DNA of 41,700 bases from Tannerella sp. (GCA_031276175.1 JAISNP010000136.1:1-41700); one strand, 5' to 3'. Positions 18,941 through 28,465 are shown, counted from the stretch's first letter. Made by a program: numbers and translations. The notes: generated from the letters alone by a model not told the origin.

Positions 18941-20467
18941 ATGCAAACAAGCAAAATCTTTAAGTACGTCCTTTACGGACTGATTTTCGCCGCCGGGCTT
19001 CTGGCGGGCAAATGGCTGTTCGGGCACGCCGAACCCCGCGCGGAAACGGCGGAGCATGTACATCCCGGCCACGAAGCGCAGGTCTGGACCTGCTCCATGC
19101 ACCCGCAAATCCGTCAGGATAAACCGGGGAAGTGCCCGCTCTGCGCGATGGATCTGATCCCCCTCACCCCGTCGGGCGCGTCGGGCGAGACGCTCGACCC
19201 CGACGCCATCGGGCTGTCGGAGGAAGCCGCCGCGCTCGCCGACATTCAAACCGTCGCCGTCGGTCGCAGCCGGCCGGTGAAAGAGATACGGCTTTACGGC
19301 ACGATAAAGCCCGACGAACGGCGGCTGCGCTCGCTCGTGTCGCATGTGAACGGGCGCATCGAGACGCTCTCCGTCAATTTTGCGGGCGAAACCGTGCGGG
19401 AAGGGCAGGTCGTCGCCTCAATATATTCTCCCGACCTGCTTAATGCGCAGCAGGAACTGCTGGAAGCCAAAAAACTGGGCGAGACGCAGCCCGCGTTGCT
19501 GCAAGCCGCCCGCGAAAAGCTCCGCTTCCTGAAAATGACCGACAGCCGAATCGCCGAAATCGAGCGGACGGGCAAGGCCGCGCCCGTCGTCGACATTCCG
19601 GCGCACGCGGGCGGCATCGTCACCGCCAAGCGCGTGGAGCAGGGCGACTATGTCAACACGGGCGGCGTGCTGTTCGACCTGGCGGATTTGTCTTCCGTGT
19701 GGGCAGTGTTCGACGCTTACGAAACGGATTTGCCCTTCCTCCGAATCGGCGACAAGGTGGAGTATACGCTGCAAACCCTGCCGGGACGCACCTTTTCGGG
19801 ACGCATCTCCTTTATCGACCCGATGCTCGATAAAACGGCGCGAACGGCGCGTATACGTGTGGAAACGGCGAATCCGCGTCTGGAACTGAAACCGGAAATG
19901 TATGCCGCGGCCATTGTCCGATCGTCGACGGGACGGTCGGACGGCGAGATGGTCATCCCCCGGACGGCAGTCCTGTGGACGGGCAAACGCTCCGTCGTTT
20001 ATGTGAAGCAGCCGGATGCCTCCGCGCCCGTCTTCCGGATGCGTGAAGTAGAGCTGGGCGCATCGCTGGGCGACGAATACGTGATTCTGTCCGGGCTTCG
20101 CGAAGGCGAGGAGGTCGTAGTACGCGGCACGTTCGTGGTCGATGCCGCCGCACAGTTGGAAGGCAAGCCGAGCATGATGGCGCAGGAGCCTCCGTCGGGC
20201 AACGAAACGGGGGCAACGCTCGTCGTGCAGGGACTTTGCGAAATGTGCAAGGAAAGAATCGAAAAGACGGCGAAAGGCGTCGGAGGCGTCTACGCTGCCG
20301 AATGGAACCGCGAAACGCAGGTTTTAACCCTGACGTACAATCCCGACCGGACATCGCCCTCCGCCGTGGGGCGCGCCGTCGCCGAGGCGGGGCACGACAA
20401 CGGCGCGTTCAAGGCGCCCGCCGATGTGTACGAGGCTTTGCCCGCCTGTTGCAAGTACAGGAAATGA
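18941..20467 (+). CDS. cusB: CusB-type periplasmic adaptor with N- and C-terminal metal domains
   Basis: Membrane fusion protein linking pump and channel. One N-terminal hydrophobic segment (residues 8-27) anchors or exports it. A heavy-metal-binding domain follows at about 49-75 with WTCSMHPQ and CPLCAMDLIPL. The barrel-sandwich/lipoyl and beta-barrel parts fill 90-400. An HMA-type domain is fused at the C-terminus (about 425-508) with Cys433-x-x-Cys436 and a terminal CC pair in PACCKY. The 508 residues exceed the usual ~400 because of these additions. The HMA-like domain is close to the whole of the next gene product. Confidence 0.93.
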   Translation: MQTSKIFKYVLYGLIFAAGLLAGKWLFGHAEPRAETAEHVHPGHEAQVWTCSMHPQIRQDKPGKCPLCAMDLIPLTPSGASGETLDPDAIGLSEEAAALADIQTVAVGRSRPVKEIRLYGTIKPDERRLRSLVSHVNGRIETLSVNFAGETVREGQVVASIYSPDLLNAQQELLEAKKLGETQPALLQAAREKLRFLKMTDSRIAEIERTGKAAPVVDIPAHAGGIVTAKRVEQGDYVNTGGVLFDLADLSSVWAVFDAYETDLPFLRIGDKVEYTLQTLPGRTFSGRISFIDPMLDKTARTARIRVETANPRLELKPEMYAAAIVRSSTGRSDGEMVIPRTAVLWTGKRSVVYVKQPDASAPVFRMREVELGASLGDEYVILSGLREGEEVVVRGTFVVDAAAQLEGKPSMMAQEPPSGNETGATLVVQGLCEMCKERIEKTAKGVGGVYAAEWNRETQVLTLTYNPDRTSPSAVGRAVAEAGHDNGAFKAPADVYEALPACCKYRK

Positions 20468-20521
20468 TTTACGAAAAAAACAACTACCTTTGAAGCATTC
20501 TAATTTTAAAAACGATTTGAT

Positions 20522-20908
20522 ATGAAACGAATGATTTGTGTATTTGCCACGGTCGCCCTGACGGCAGCCGTAAGCGCGTGCTCCGGTTCCGCATCGAAAG
20601 AGAAGCAGGCGGAGAGTAATGTAACGGAAACGAAAAGCCATGCGTCGCACGCCATGCTGGCGGTAAGCGGCAGTTGCGGAATGTGCAAGGAAAGGATCGA
20701 AAAGACGGCGAAAGGCATCGAAGGCGTATCCGTAGCCGAATGGAATCAGGAAAAGCAGGAACTGCACCTGCATTTCGACTCCGGCAAAACGTCTCTGGAA
20801 GCCATCGGCAAGGCAATCGCCCAAGCCGGGCACGACACGAAAACGGACAGGGCGCCGGACGATGTGTACAACGCCTTGCCGGGCTGCTGCAAGTACAGGG
20901 ATCTTTAG
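20522..20908 (+). CDS. HMA-domain lipoprotein, putative periplasmic copper chaperone
   Basis: A 128-residue protein with a lipoprotein signal peptide (lipobox AVSAC, Cys20), a polar linker, and an HMA fold bearing Cys52-x-x-Cys55 (GSCGMCKERIEK). It ends in the same DVYNALPGCCKY tail as the preceding adaptor. Identity to the adaptor C-terminus is very high (KERIEKTAKG in both), so one arose from the other by duplication. It probably hands Cu(I) to the adaptor or pump. The gap after cusB is 54 bases; the next gene follows after 20 bases, so this is likely one transcript. Confidence 0.85.
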   Translation: MKRMICVFATVALTAAVSACSGSASKEKQAESNVTETKSHASHAMLAVSGSCGMCKERIEKTAKGIEGVSVAEWNQEKQELHLHFDSGKTSLEAIGKAIAQAGHDTKTDRAPDDVYNALPGCCKYRDL

Positions 20909-20928
20909 CCGCAGGGTCGGAACAGGAT

Positions 20929-22344
20929 ATGGGAAAAAGATTGTATGCAAAATGTATCGCCGGCATACTCGCGCTGATGCCTGCCGTGAGCGACCTGTGC
21001 GCCCTGCCGCCGGCGGGACACGGCGGGAGCGAGGCGTCCGTCTACATCATAGACATCCGGCAGGAGATTAACAGGACGGCGCAGATTTATCTCCGCAAGG
21101 GTCTGGACGAGGCGCAGGCGACAGGCGCGGACGTCGTGCTGATACATCTGAATACGTACGGCGGACTGCTTGATGCGGCCGACTCGATGCGTACGGCCAT
21201 ACTGTACAGTCCCGTTCCGGTAGATGTGTTTATCGACAACAATGCGGCTTCGGCCGGGGCGCTCGTCTCGCTGGCGTGCAGGAAGATTTACATGCGCAGG
21301 GGCGCCGGCATAGGGGCAGCGACGGTGGTGGACGGGACAAGTCAGGCCTTGCCGGACAAATACCAGTCGTACATGCGCGCGCTGATGCGTGCCACCGCCG
21401 AGGCGCACGGGCGGGATACCGTCGTCGACGGGCGGGATACGACGATCCGGTGGCGGCGCGACCCGCGGATTGCGGAGGCGATGGTAGACCGTGGTAACGG
21501 CATCCCCAATCTTGTGGATTCGGGGCGAACGCTGACGCTTACCGCCGAAGAAGCGGTCAAGTGGGGCTTTTGCGACGGACTGGCCGATTCGAAGGAAGAG
21601 GTCGTCGAGCGCCTGATGGGATATGAATCGTACCGGCTGACGAGTTTTCGCCCCTCGTGGTCGGACGACTTGCGGGGGTTCCTGATGAATCCCGTGGTGC
21701 AGTCTATTCTTATCCTGCTTATTGTCGGCGGGATTTATTTCGAGCTTCAGTCGCCGGGGATCGGCTTTCCGCTGCTGGCTTCCGTCGTGGCCGCCGTACT
21801 GTATTTTTCGCCGCTCTACATCGAGGGGCTTGCCGAGAACTGGGAAATCCTTCTCTTCGTGCTCGGAGTGGGACTGGTAGCGGTTGAGATATTCGTGATT
21901 CCGGGATTCGGCGTGACGGGCATATGCGGCATCATGCTGGCTGTTGCAGGATTTTTCCTTAGCCTGATCCGCAATATCGCGTTCGACTTTTCCGGCGTGC
22001 GCCTGTTCGATACGGGACGTGCGGTGGCGATTGTGGTGTCGGGCATCATGCTCGGCTCGCTTGCGATGCTCTGGCTCTCGGACAGGATAGGCAAGAAGGG
22101 CGTACTGAACCGTATGGCGCTGGCTGCCGACCTTGAGGGCGCCGTTTCTACTCCCGTGCCGGAAGGGCTTGAAGGGAAGGAAGGCGTGGCGGATACCGTC
22201 TTGCGACCGTCGGGGAAAGTGCTTATCGACGGACGGCTGTACGACGGCATATCGGAATCCGGCTTTATCGAGCGGGGAACGGCCGTGCGCGTCACGCGCT
22301 TCGAGAGCGCGCAGGTCTATGTGGAACGGGTTTCACGGTCGTGA
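20929..22344 (+). CDS. NfeD-family membrane-bound ClpP-class serine protease
   Basis: A 471-residue long-form NfeD protein. A signal sequence is followed by a ClpP/crotonase-like protease domain with Ser109 (NNAASAGALVS) and Lys144 (PDKYQSY) as the Ser-Lys dyad known for this family. Four or more membrane helices follow (about 255-380), then the C-terminal OB-like NfeD domain. I chose ATG 20929 because it has a signal peptide and GGAACAGG just upstream; the open frame runs 85 codons further back but only as a shadow of the HMA gene. These proteins usually pair with a stomatin/SPFH gene, which is absent here. The stop lies 5 bases from the convergent lptD stop. Confidence 0.88.
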   Translation: MGKRLYAKCIAGILALMPAVSDLCALPPAGHGGSEASVYIIDIRQEINRTAQIYLRKGLDEAQATGADVVLIHLNTYGGLLDAADSMRTAILYSPVPVDVFIDNNAASAGALVSLACRKIYMRRGAGIGAATVVDGTSQALPDKYQSYMRALMRATAEAHGRDTVVDGRDTTIRWRRDPRIAEAMVDRGNGIPNLVDSGRTLTLTAEEAVKWGFCDGLADSKEEVVERLMGYESYRLTSFRPSWSDDLRGFLMNPVVQSILILLIVGGIYFELQSPGIGFPLLASVVAAVLYFSPLYIEGLAENWEILLFVLGVGLVAVEIFVIPGFGVTGICGIMLAVAGFFLSLIRNIAFDFSGVRLFDTGRAVAIVVSGIMLGSLAMLWLSDRIGKKGVLNRMALAADLEGAVSTPVPEGLEGKEGVADTVLRPSGKVLIDGRLYDGISESGFIERGTAVRVTRFESAQVYVERVSRS

Positions 22345-22349
22345 CCGTT

Positions 22350-25100
22350 TCAGTACCATACCTGTCCGCCGCGAAGGCTGCTGCTTTGCTGGTATTTGAG
22401 ATCTTTGAGGAGGGAGGAGTTGACGGCGATGGAGAACATGTACGACTTGCGGTACCCGACAGGAATGATACTTGCGGCCATGCGGAAGCAGTGCAGGTCG
22501 CGCGAGACGTTGCAGGTCATGTAGGAGATTTTCTTCTGCTTCACGTCGTATGTGGCGTTGAAGTTGATGCTCCATTTCTTCGTCGGCTGGATGTTGCCGT
22601 TGAAACTCAGCGCATGGGTAAAGCGGTAGCGGTATTCCCGCACTTCGGGATTGAACTCGCCGTAGCCCATGCTCAGGTTGTAGTTGAACGATAAGCTCCA
22701 CGGCACGGCGGCGAGGTAGTATCCGTCGTCGTCGTACTCGCCCGACGTGTTGTGCCGCTGTTCGCGCAGGCGCGTGGCGGGGGCGGCGTCTTCGGGGGGA
22801 GACTGTGCGGCTGCGTTTTCGTCGTCTTCGCCGGTATTACCCGTGGTTTGCTTCTCCGGTTTCGCACCGCTCCCGCCGAAAAACTTCTTGATCACATCGT
22901 TGTTTAAGGTGTACGAAAAACTTGTGCTCGTGCCCCTCAGCCGTCCGAAGCCCTTCCCCCGTTGCGTCCAGCGCGGTTTGTCGATGCGGTTTCCCTTCTC
23001 GTCGTAGAGGTAGGTGTCGAACGTTCCTGCGAGATTAAGCGTATAACTTTTCGAGAGTTTCATCCGTATGGAAGCGCGCGAGTCGCTCCACTTGAACGAG
23101 GGTGCGGCCATGTTGTAGCTGATGCCGAGCGAGAGGTTGTCGATGATGGAGATTTTGCGTTCGCCGGTCGAATCGCGGCTCGAACGCACCTTGGCTTCGA
23201 TGTTGTTGTCGAGGCCGAACGAGACGCTTCCCTGCTCTCCCTGCCCGGGCACGCCGAACAGTTGCCCGTTGAAGGGCGAATAGGCGCCTGCAACCTTCTG
23301 CCCGGCGCGGTTGACGTATTCGTAGTTTTCCCAGAATCCGTATCGCGGGTTGCCGAAGTCCGGCGCATAGTTGAGCGAAACGGACGGCTCCATGCGGTGG
23401 CGGATCATCCTGATCCTGTCTCCGAAAATGCGCCACGGTTTGAAGAGGCCGTACAGCGTGGTGGATGCGGAGACGGACAGGCCGTAGTCATAGACGCGGT
23501 AGAAGCCGTACGTCGTGTCGGCGGGCATCAGGCGGTTCTGCGCCGTGTCGTACTGCTGCACGACGCGGTTCGTATACCAGCGTTCGTGGTATCTGAACGA
23601 GGGCGAGATGTTCAGGTATCCGAGGGCGGTGTAGGTGGCACTGACGGGGATGTTGTGATCCATTGCGTTCTTCCAGTCCCGGACGAGGTTTTTCCCGAAC
23701 AGGTCTTTTTCTTTGGCCGTGATGCTGTTTTGCAGGCTGCCGTTGTAGCTTGCGGATATTTTCTCGTACCATCGTTCCGCCCCGACGGCGTTCTTGCGCT
23801 TGAAGGGGAAGATGCGGCTCAGGTTCAGGGTCAGGTTGGGCAGCGACACGTAGACGGACGAATCGGCCGAGCGCGTGTTGATGTTCATCGTAGCCGACAT
23901 GCTGAACGGACTGTTGGGGAAGCGTTGGGTGATGCTGATGCTCGACCCTTTGTTGTTTTCGGTAGATGCCTGCGAATATTGCTCTTTGATCTGGTTGCGG
24001 TCGTACTGGTTGGTAGACAGATTGACGCTCGCCGAGACGGTGCGGTACGGATTGGCTTTGGGATCCTGCGAATGAGTCAGGCTTATCTTGAACGACTTCG
24101 ACTTTTGATAGTCGTCGAAGCCTTTTTCGCCCCATACGGTTTCCTGATACGACAGGGCAAAACTGCCCGAAAAGCTGTATCGTTTGCGGTACGCCGAGCG
24201 GGCATTCACGCCCCAGGAGCCTTTCGTGTACAGTTCGCCCGTCAGCGCAAGGTCGACGTAGTCGCTCAGCGCGAAATAATATCCTCCGTCGCGCAGGAAA
24301 AAGCCCTGCTGCATTTCGTCGCCGTAGGTAGGCATGATGATGCCCGACGAATAGGAACTCGAAAAGGGGAAAAAGGCAAAAGGCAACCCGATGGGCAGGG
24401 GCACGTCTTCGATAACCAGATAGACGGGGCCGGAAACGATGTCTTTCCCCGGGCGAACCTTAAATTTCGACAGCTTGATGTAAAAGTGCGGATGGTCGTG
24501 CTCGTCGCACGTTGTGTACATTCCGTCGTACATGTGCATCGAATTGTCCGGCATCTTTTTCGTCTCGCCCGCCGTCAGGAAGCCTTCTCCCTGCTGCGTA
24601 AGTCCCCCCCTGGCGTAGGCTTTCCGCGTCCTGAAATTGTATCGCATCGTTTTCGCTTCGAACTGCTGCTCGCCGTTGACGAAAAGCGGGAAACCGAACT
24701 CCGCGCCGGTCGAATCCGTGCCGTACGTAGCAAAGACGGCGCTGCTGTCCATGCTCACCCTTATCAGTTCGGACTGTAATTGAATCTGCTGGTATTTCAC
24801 CTCTCCCGAGCCGAAGAGATACGCCATGTTGCCGGCCGTCAGCACTATCGAATCCTTGGCTTTGTAGTCGACCGACGCTTCGAGCGCGTTTGTCTTCACC
24901 GGTACGGTGTCGGCGACAATCGTTGTATCCGTGCCGGAAGTATCGGACAAAACATGCCGCAACGTGTCCGGCGTCTGCAATACGGCCGGCGACAGTCCGC
25001 TGTTTACCGGCAGATTGGCATCCTGCGCCTGCATACGGATTATTCCCCACAGGAGAAACAGCAGAGCGATGGCCGGCATGACTTTTTGTCTCGAAAACAT
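22350..25100 (-). CDS. lptD: LPS-assembly outer membrane protein LptD, Bacteroidetes type
   Basis: Beta-barrel that inserts lipopolysaccharide into the outer leaflet. The product has a signal peptide ending at MQAQ, an OstA/LptA-like N-domain (about residues 60-220, with DSIVLTAGNMAYLFG and the TCDEHDHPHFYIK segment), and a long C-domain of alternating strands. About 916 residues. The frame can be extended 9 codons to a TTG, but the ATG at 25100 starts the signal peptide cleanly and lies about 20 bases downstream of a good -7 box. It is convergent with the NfeD gene and unlinked to the lptB gene 1.5 kb away. Confidence 0.9.
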   Translation of the reverse strand: MFSRQKVMPAIALLFLLWGIIRMQAQDANLPVNSGLSPAVLQTPDTLRHVLSDTSGTDTTIVADTVPVKTNALEASVDYKAKDSIVLTAGNMAYLFGSGEVKYQQIQLQSELIRVSMDSSAVFATYGTDSTGAEFGFPLFVNGEQQFEAKTMRYNFRTRKAYARGGLTQQGEGFLTAGETKKMPDNSMHMYDGMYTTCDEHDHPHFYIKLSKFKVRPGKDIVSGPVYLVIEDVPLPIGLPFAFFPFSSSYSSGIIMPTYGDEMQQGFFLRDGGYYFALSDYVDLALTGELYTKGSWGVNARSAYRKRYSFSGSFALSYQETVWGEKGFDDYQKSKSFKISLTHSQDPKANPYRTVSASVNLSTNQYDRNQIKEQYSQASTENNKGSSISITQRFPNSPFSMSATMNINTRSADSSVYVSLPNLTLNLSRIFPFKRKNAVGAERWYEKISASYNGSLQNSITAKEKDLFGKNLVRDWKNAMDHNIPVSATYTALGYLNISPSFRYHERWYTNRVVQQYDTAQNRLMPADTTYGFYRVYDYGLSVSASTTLYGLFKPWRIFGDRIRMIRHRMEPSVSLNYAPDFGNPRYGFWENYEYVNRAGQKVAGAYSPFNGQLFGVPGQGEQGSVSFGLDNNIEAKVRSSRDSTGERKISIIDNLSLGISYNMAAPSFKWSDSRASIRMKLSKSYTLNLAGTFDTYLYDEKGNRIDKPRWTQRGKGFGRLRGTSTSFSYTLNNDVIKKFFGGSGAKPEKQTTGNTGEDDENAAAQSPPEDAAPATRLREQRHNTSGEYDDDGYYLAAVPWSLSFNYNLSMGYGEFNPEVREYRYRFTHALSFNGNIQPTKKWSINFNATYDVKQKKISYMTCNVSRDLHCFRMAASIIPVGYRKSYMFSIAVNSSLLKDLKYQQSSSLRGGQVWY

Positions 25101-25124
25101 GCTTTCAGTCTGAATTATGCGTCG

Positions 25125-25132
25125 CAAAAATA
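25125..25132 (-). promoter_or_regulatory. -7 box of lptD
   Basis: On the - strand TATTTTTG matches TAnnTTTG. Initiation five bases on leaves about 20 nt to the ATG at 25100. The -33 region shows no clear TTTG. Confidence 0.4.
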
Positions 25133-25402
25133 AGGCAAATTAATGAGGCTGCCGCGAATTATCCCACTAAAAAACGTGAGTGCGACGTAAGAAAAGCATA
25201 AAAAAACCGGATTTACGGACGCCTTTCGTACTGCCGCACGCTATACGTATACGGCATACCGTATTCGATAAAAGATATTATAAGATATAAACCTGCGCTG
25301 TGTCGGCGATAAAGCAGCGCTATATTATTTAATTCATGCAATATTTAATGCTTGAATAACATTATGTATTTTTTATTCACCTCTCTTTACTAAAGCATAT
25401 AC

Positions 25403-25757
25403 GCAGTGTATTTTTCTTCCCGACGCTGTCGGCGGAAAAAATACATAGTGTTTTTTTCTTCCCGACGCTGTCGGCAGAAAAAATACACAGCGCTTTTTTC
25501 TTCCCGACGCTGTCGGCGGAAAAAATACACAGTGTTTTTTTCTTCCCGACGTTGTCGGCGAAAAAAATACGCAGTGTTTTTCTTTTTCCGACGTTGTCGG
25601 CAGGAAAAATACACAGTGTATTTCTTTTCCAAATGCTGTCGGCATGGAAAAGGCACAGTGTTTTTTGCTTTTTGATGATGCAGGCAGGAAAAAAACATAT
25701 CGTTTTTTACTTTTTGAAAGTATCGGCAGGAAAAAAACACGGTGTTTTTCTATTCTT
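25403..25757. repeat. 42-bp quasi-palindromic tandem array (about 8 units)
   Basis: The core CGACGCTGTCGGC recurs at 25421, 25463, 25505, 25547 and 25589, exactly 42 bp apart; three more diverged units follow to about 25757. Each unit has two dyad centres: CCGAC-AGC-GTCGG and a longer A/T-armed one around ACACTGTGT. The period is 14 codons and several frames on both strands stay open, giving 14-residue repeats such as GRKKHCVFFPPTAS on the - strand. Frames on both strands being open follows from the palindromic unit and is not evidence for a protein. It lies in the 918-base gene-free gap 25101-26018. Confidence 0.95.
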
Positions 25758-25817
25758 CACTATATATTAAGGAAAATACCGCCATGGTTTTATTTTAAAA
25801 ATGAAGGCGTAAAAATA

Positions 25818-25868
25818 ACACTGTATTTTTTTCTTTTTACTGCCGTCGGCAGGCAAAAAATACAGTGT
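25818..25868. repeat. detached unit of the 42-bp array, strong hairpin
   Basis: ACACTGTATTTTTT at the left and AAAAAATACAGTGT at the right pair perfectly around an inner CTGCCG/CGGCAG stem. The sequence theme is that of the 42-bp array about 60 bases upstream, so it looks like an outlying unit. The rest of 25870-26018 shows nothing I can name. Confidence 0.75.
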
Positions 25869-26018
25869 GATTTAATTTCTGCTGCCGGCGTGCGGATGCC
25901 GGAGCGTGGGTTGACGGATTATAATACCTTTTGCCGGATTCGGTATGCCGCAGGCGTGCGACAATCCGAAAAGAGCGCCCGGGAAAACCGGTTTTTATAT
26001 GTTTTTCTTACGTCGGAT

Positions 26019-26558
26019 TTACGCTAAAAAGCGTTTGCACCACTCGTCGAAGCGTCTCACGTCTCTGCTGCCGTATTTGGATATGTTTTGCCGGGCTTTG
26101 TCCACGGATCTCTCCTCGTCGGGCTTCGATTTGCTGAAAAACTTGTCGGCAAAACAAATCAGTTGCTCTTCCGCCGACTGCGGTCGCATGTCGCGAAACG
26201 GTACGGGCAGCAGCCGGCCGTCAATCATTTCCGGCGAAAGCCCCGTCCCCGTATGGCGCTCGCATACGAGGGCATGACGCGGGAAACCTTCCCTGCGCAT
26301 CAACTCCGCCCCCAGATAGCCGTGGCAGATGTAGGGAAACCGGCCGTGGCAGTCGATTTCGGGGTCATTGCAGAGGAAAATACCGATGTCGTGCAGCATG
26401 GCTGCTTCCTCTATAAACACAAGGTCGAGCCGCATCTCCGGATGTGCGCGAGCAATCGACAGCGCCTTGTCCGCCACATCCCTGCTGTGCCGTACCAGTA
26501 TCGTGTGCGCCGCCGAACCGGCAATGAAATATTTGTTTATCAACGTGAGCGGGTTCAT
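26019..26558 (-). CDS. HD-domain (HDIG-type) putative phosphohydrolase
   Basis: A 179-residue soluble protein with a full set of HD metal ligands: His24 (VRHSRDVAD), the doublet His55-Asp56 (AMLHDIGIF), His79, His102 and Asp138 (ICFADKFF). Such proteins hydrolyse phosphate esters, often nucleotides, using divalent metals; the substrate cannot be read from the sequence. It begins 14 bases after the lptB stop, so it is probably co-transcribed with lptB. The family name HDIG refers to the HDIG tetrad, which is present here. Confidence 0.87.
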   Translation of the reverse strand: MNPLTLINKYFIAGSAAHTILVRHSRDVADKALSIARAHPEMRLDLVFIEEAAMLHDIGIFLCNDPEIDCHGRFPYICHGYLGAELMRREGFPRHALVCERHTGTGLSPEMIDGRLLPVPFRDMRPQSAEEQLICFADKFFSKSKPDEERSVDKARQNISKYGSRDVRRFDEWCKRFLA

Positions 26559-26572
26559 CTTCGGAATAAGTA

Positions 26573-27325
26573 TTAAAACGTCTTTTTTCGCAGTTCAAAA
26601 TCGCGTCCGAGATATTTCTCACGGACAATCTCGTTGGCGGCCAGTTCTTCGGCCGTTCCCTGAAACAGCACTTTTCCCTCGAAAAGCAGATATGCGCGGT
26701 CGGTGATGCTCAACGTTTCGTGCACGTTATGGTCGGTAATCAGTATGCCGATATTTTTGTGTTTAAGCCGGGCGACAATCGTCTGAATGTCCTGCACGGC
26801 AATCGGGTCGACACCGGCGAAAGGTTCGTCGAGCATGATGAATCTGGGGCTGATGGCCAGGCATCGCGCGATTTCCGCCCGCCGCCGCTCGCCGCCCGAC
26901 AGACGGTCGCCGAGATTCCGGCGCACCTTCTGAAGTCCGAACTCCGTTATCAGACGTTCGAGTTTTTCTTTTTGAGCGGTTTCCGGTTCGCCGGTCATCT
27001 CAAGCACGGAGCGTAGATTGTCCTCTACCGTCATTCTCCTGAAAATAGACGCCTCCTGCGCCAGATAACCGATGCCGTTGCGCGCCCGCTGATACACCGG
27101 AAATGAGGTTATATCCGTCTCGTTAAGGAAAATTTTCCCCTCGCTGGGTTTCACTAATCCTACGGTCATATAGAATGTGGTAGTTTTGCCCGCGCCGTTC
27201 GGGCCGAGCAATCCGACAATTTCTCCCTGCCTCACGTACAGGGAAACCTGATTCACAACAGTCCTTGCCCGATATTTCTTCACCAAATCTTCGGTGCGAA
27301 GCACCATTTGCTGTTCTTCCGCCAT
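26573..27325 (-). CDS. lptB: LPS export ABC transporter ATP-binding protein
   Basis: Cytoplasmic ATPase that drives extraction of lipopolysaccharide by LptFG. A 250-residue single-domain ABC protein with Walker A GPNGAGKTT (residues 41-49), the signature LSGGERRRAEIAR, Walker B FIMLDEPFAGVD and the switch histidine in ITDHNVHET. The extra residues before MAEEQQ in the open frame have no homology value, so I placed the start at 27325. The HD-domain gene follows. LptF/G and LptC are not in the window, while lptD is 1.5 kb away. Confidence 0.94.
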   Translation of the reverse strand: MAEEQQMVLRTEDLVKKYRARTVVNQVSLYVRQGEIVGLLGPNGAGKTTTFYMTVGLVKPSEGKIFLNETDITSFPVYQRARNGIGYLAQEASIFRRMTVEDNLRSVLEMTGEPETAQKEKLERLITEFGLQKVRRNLGDRLSGGERRRAEIARCLAISPRFIMLDEPFAGVDPIAVQDIQTIVARLKHKNIGILITDHNVHETLSITDRAYLLFEGKVLFQGTAEELAANEIVREKYLGRDFELRKKTF

Positions 27326-27463
27326 ATTTGTTTTCAGATTTCCTGCAAAGGAACAAAAAATCCCGCTCCTGCGAAACATCTTTCCACGGGAATAATCCTT
27401 CCGCCTGAGGCAAACGATAAACAACACGCCCCGGAGCGAAACGCCTCTGCCGTCGTGCCGCCT

Positions 27464-28465
27464 CTACCTGCCGACGAACAGCCACGCATTCTCAAATCTT
27501 TTATTTTCACGCAGGCGAGAGATATGCGCTTCCGCATCCCTGCGGTTGTCATATTTGTCTGCATACACACGGATATGATTGTTGCGCCTGACAATGCCGA
27601 CGTTCCGGGACGACGACGGGTCGAGCGTATCCATATACGAACGAGCCTGATTTTCCGTATCGAAACTTCCGATGATGACATAATATATTTTTACCGAACG
27701 CATCCCATTCTCCTGCCCGACGGGTATGGTTGCGGCAGGGTTGACGTGCGTTTCCGCAGAAATATTTTCCTGCCCGACCGTGCTTTCTTCTCCGGCAGCC
27801 GGCAACGCTTCGACAGGTATCATTTTTCTAACCATCTCCGACGGAGCAAAACTCGCCGTGTACGAAGCAGGATTCACGTCCTTTACCGGCGTCATAATCA
27901 CCATCGACAGCGCCGCGGCAACCGCAGATACGCCTGCGATGTAAACCAGCGTCCGGTTAATGGGGAGATAAATAACCCGTCCGGATTTGCGCACGGATCT
28001 CTGCCGGACTGCAACCTGCGCTCCGTCAGAACTCATTACCGGCACAGGCGGCATATGAAACGGCGTCAGGCCGTATGACGACAAACCGAAGCGCGAGCAG
28101 TCTGCCGCCGCAGGCCGGAAAACAATTGCGCCTTCCGCCTCCTTGCGAAACGAACCGATCGAGTCCAGTCTGACTTCGGGTTGTTCTTCCAGCGCAGCTT
28201 TCAGCTTTTCGACATCCTTTTTCAGCGCAACACGTGCCCGGTTGAATGTCATGCCGTATGCCTGCATGTACGCGCCGGCAATTAATCCGTCGTCGTGTTT
28301 AAGCGTCGGATTGAATACGATTTCTTTGTGGGCAGGGCGGAACAGATGTGTATTGCGTTCGTAGATTGCAGGATGATTTTGAAGAACAAAACCTCCAAAA
28401 TCAGGGATTATCACACAATCGTTGACCAACAATAACCGTTCTATATGAGTAGCTATTTCCAACAT
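27464..28465 (-). CDS. HU-CCDC81 and SPOR domain protein
   Basis: A 333-residue Bacteroidetes envelope protein. Residues 1-130 form the tandem HU-CCDC81 domains (DCVIIPDFGGFV near the start, the family's typical opening). One membrane helix lies at about 173-190 (YIAGVSAVAAALSMVIM). A low-complexity periplasmic linker leads to a C-terminal SPOR domain (about 255-333, YYVIIGSFDTENQA), which in known cases binds glycan strands lacking stem peptides at division sites. So it may tie the cell interior to septal peptidoglycan; that link is inference. Its promoter leaves almost no leader. Confidence 0.9.
   Translation of the reverse strand: MLEIATHIERLLLVNDCVIIPDFGGFVLQNHPAIYERNTHLFRPAHKEIVFNPTLKHDDGLIAGAYMQAYGMTFNRARVALKKDVEKLKAALEEQPEVRLDSIGSFRKEAEGAIVFRPAAADCSRFGLSSYGLTPFHMPPVPVMSSDGAQVAVRQRSVRKSGRVIYLPINRTLVYIAGVSAVAAALSMVIMTPVKDVNPASYTASFAPSEMVRKMIPVEALPAAGEESTVGQENISAETHVNPAATIPVGQENGMRSVKIYYVIIGSFDTENQARSYMDTLDPSSSRNVGIVRRNNHIRVYADKYDNRRDAEAHISRLRENKRFENAWLFVGR

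Noticed and set aside
20674..20928. N-terminal extension of the NfeD protein
   Set aside because: It is an out-of-frame reading of the HMA lipoprotein gene; the ATG at 20929 begins a normal signal peptide.
22962..24779. 605-codon open frame on the + strand
   Set aside because: Antisense to lptD, rich in V/R/G as expected from a shadow, with no recognisable domain.
25373..25740. Protein genes made of 14-residue repeats in the 42-bp array
   Set aside because: Several frames on both strands are open at once, which follows from the repeat structure; no start signals or secretion signal seen.
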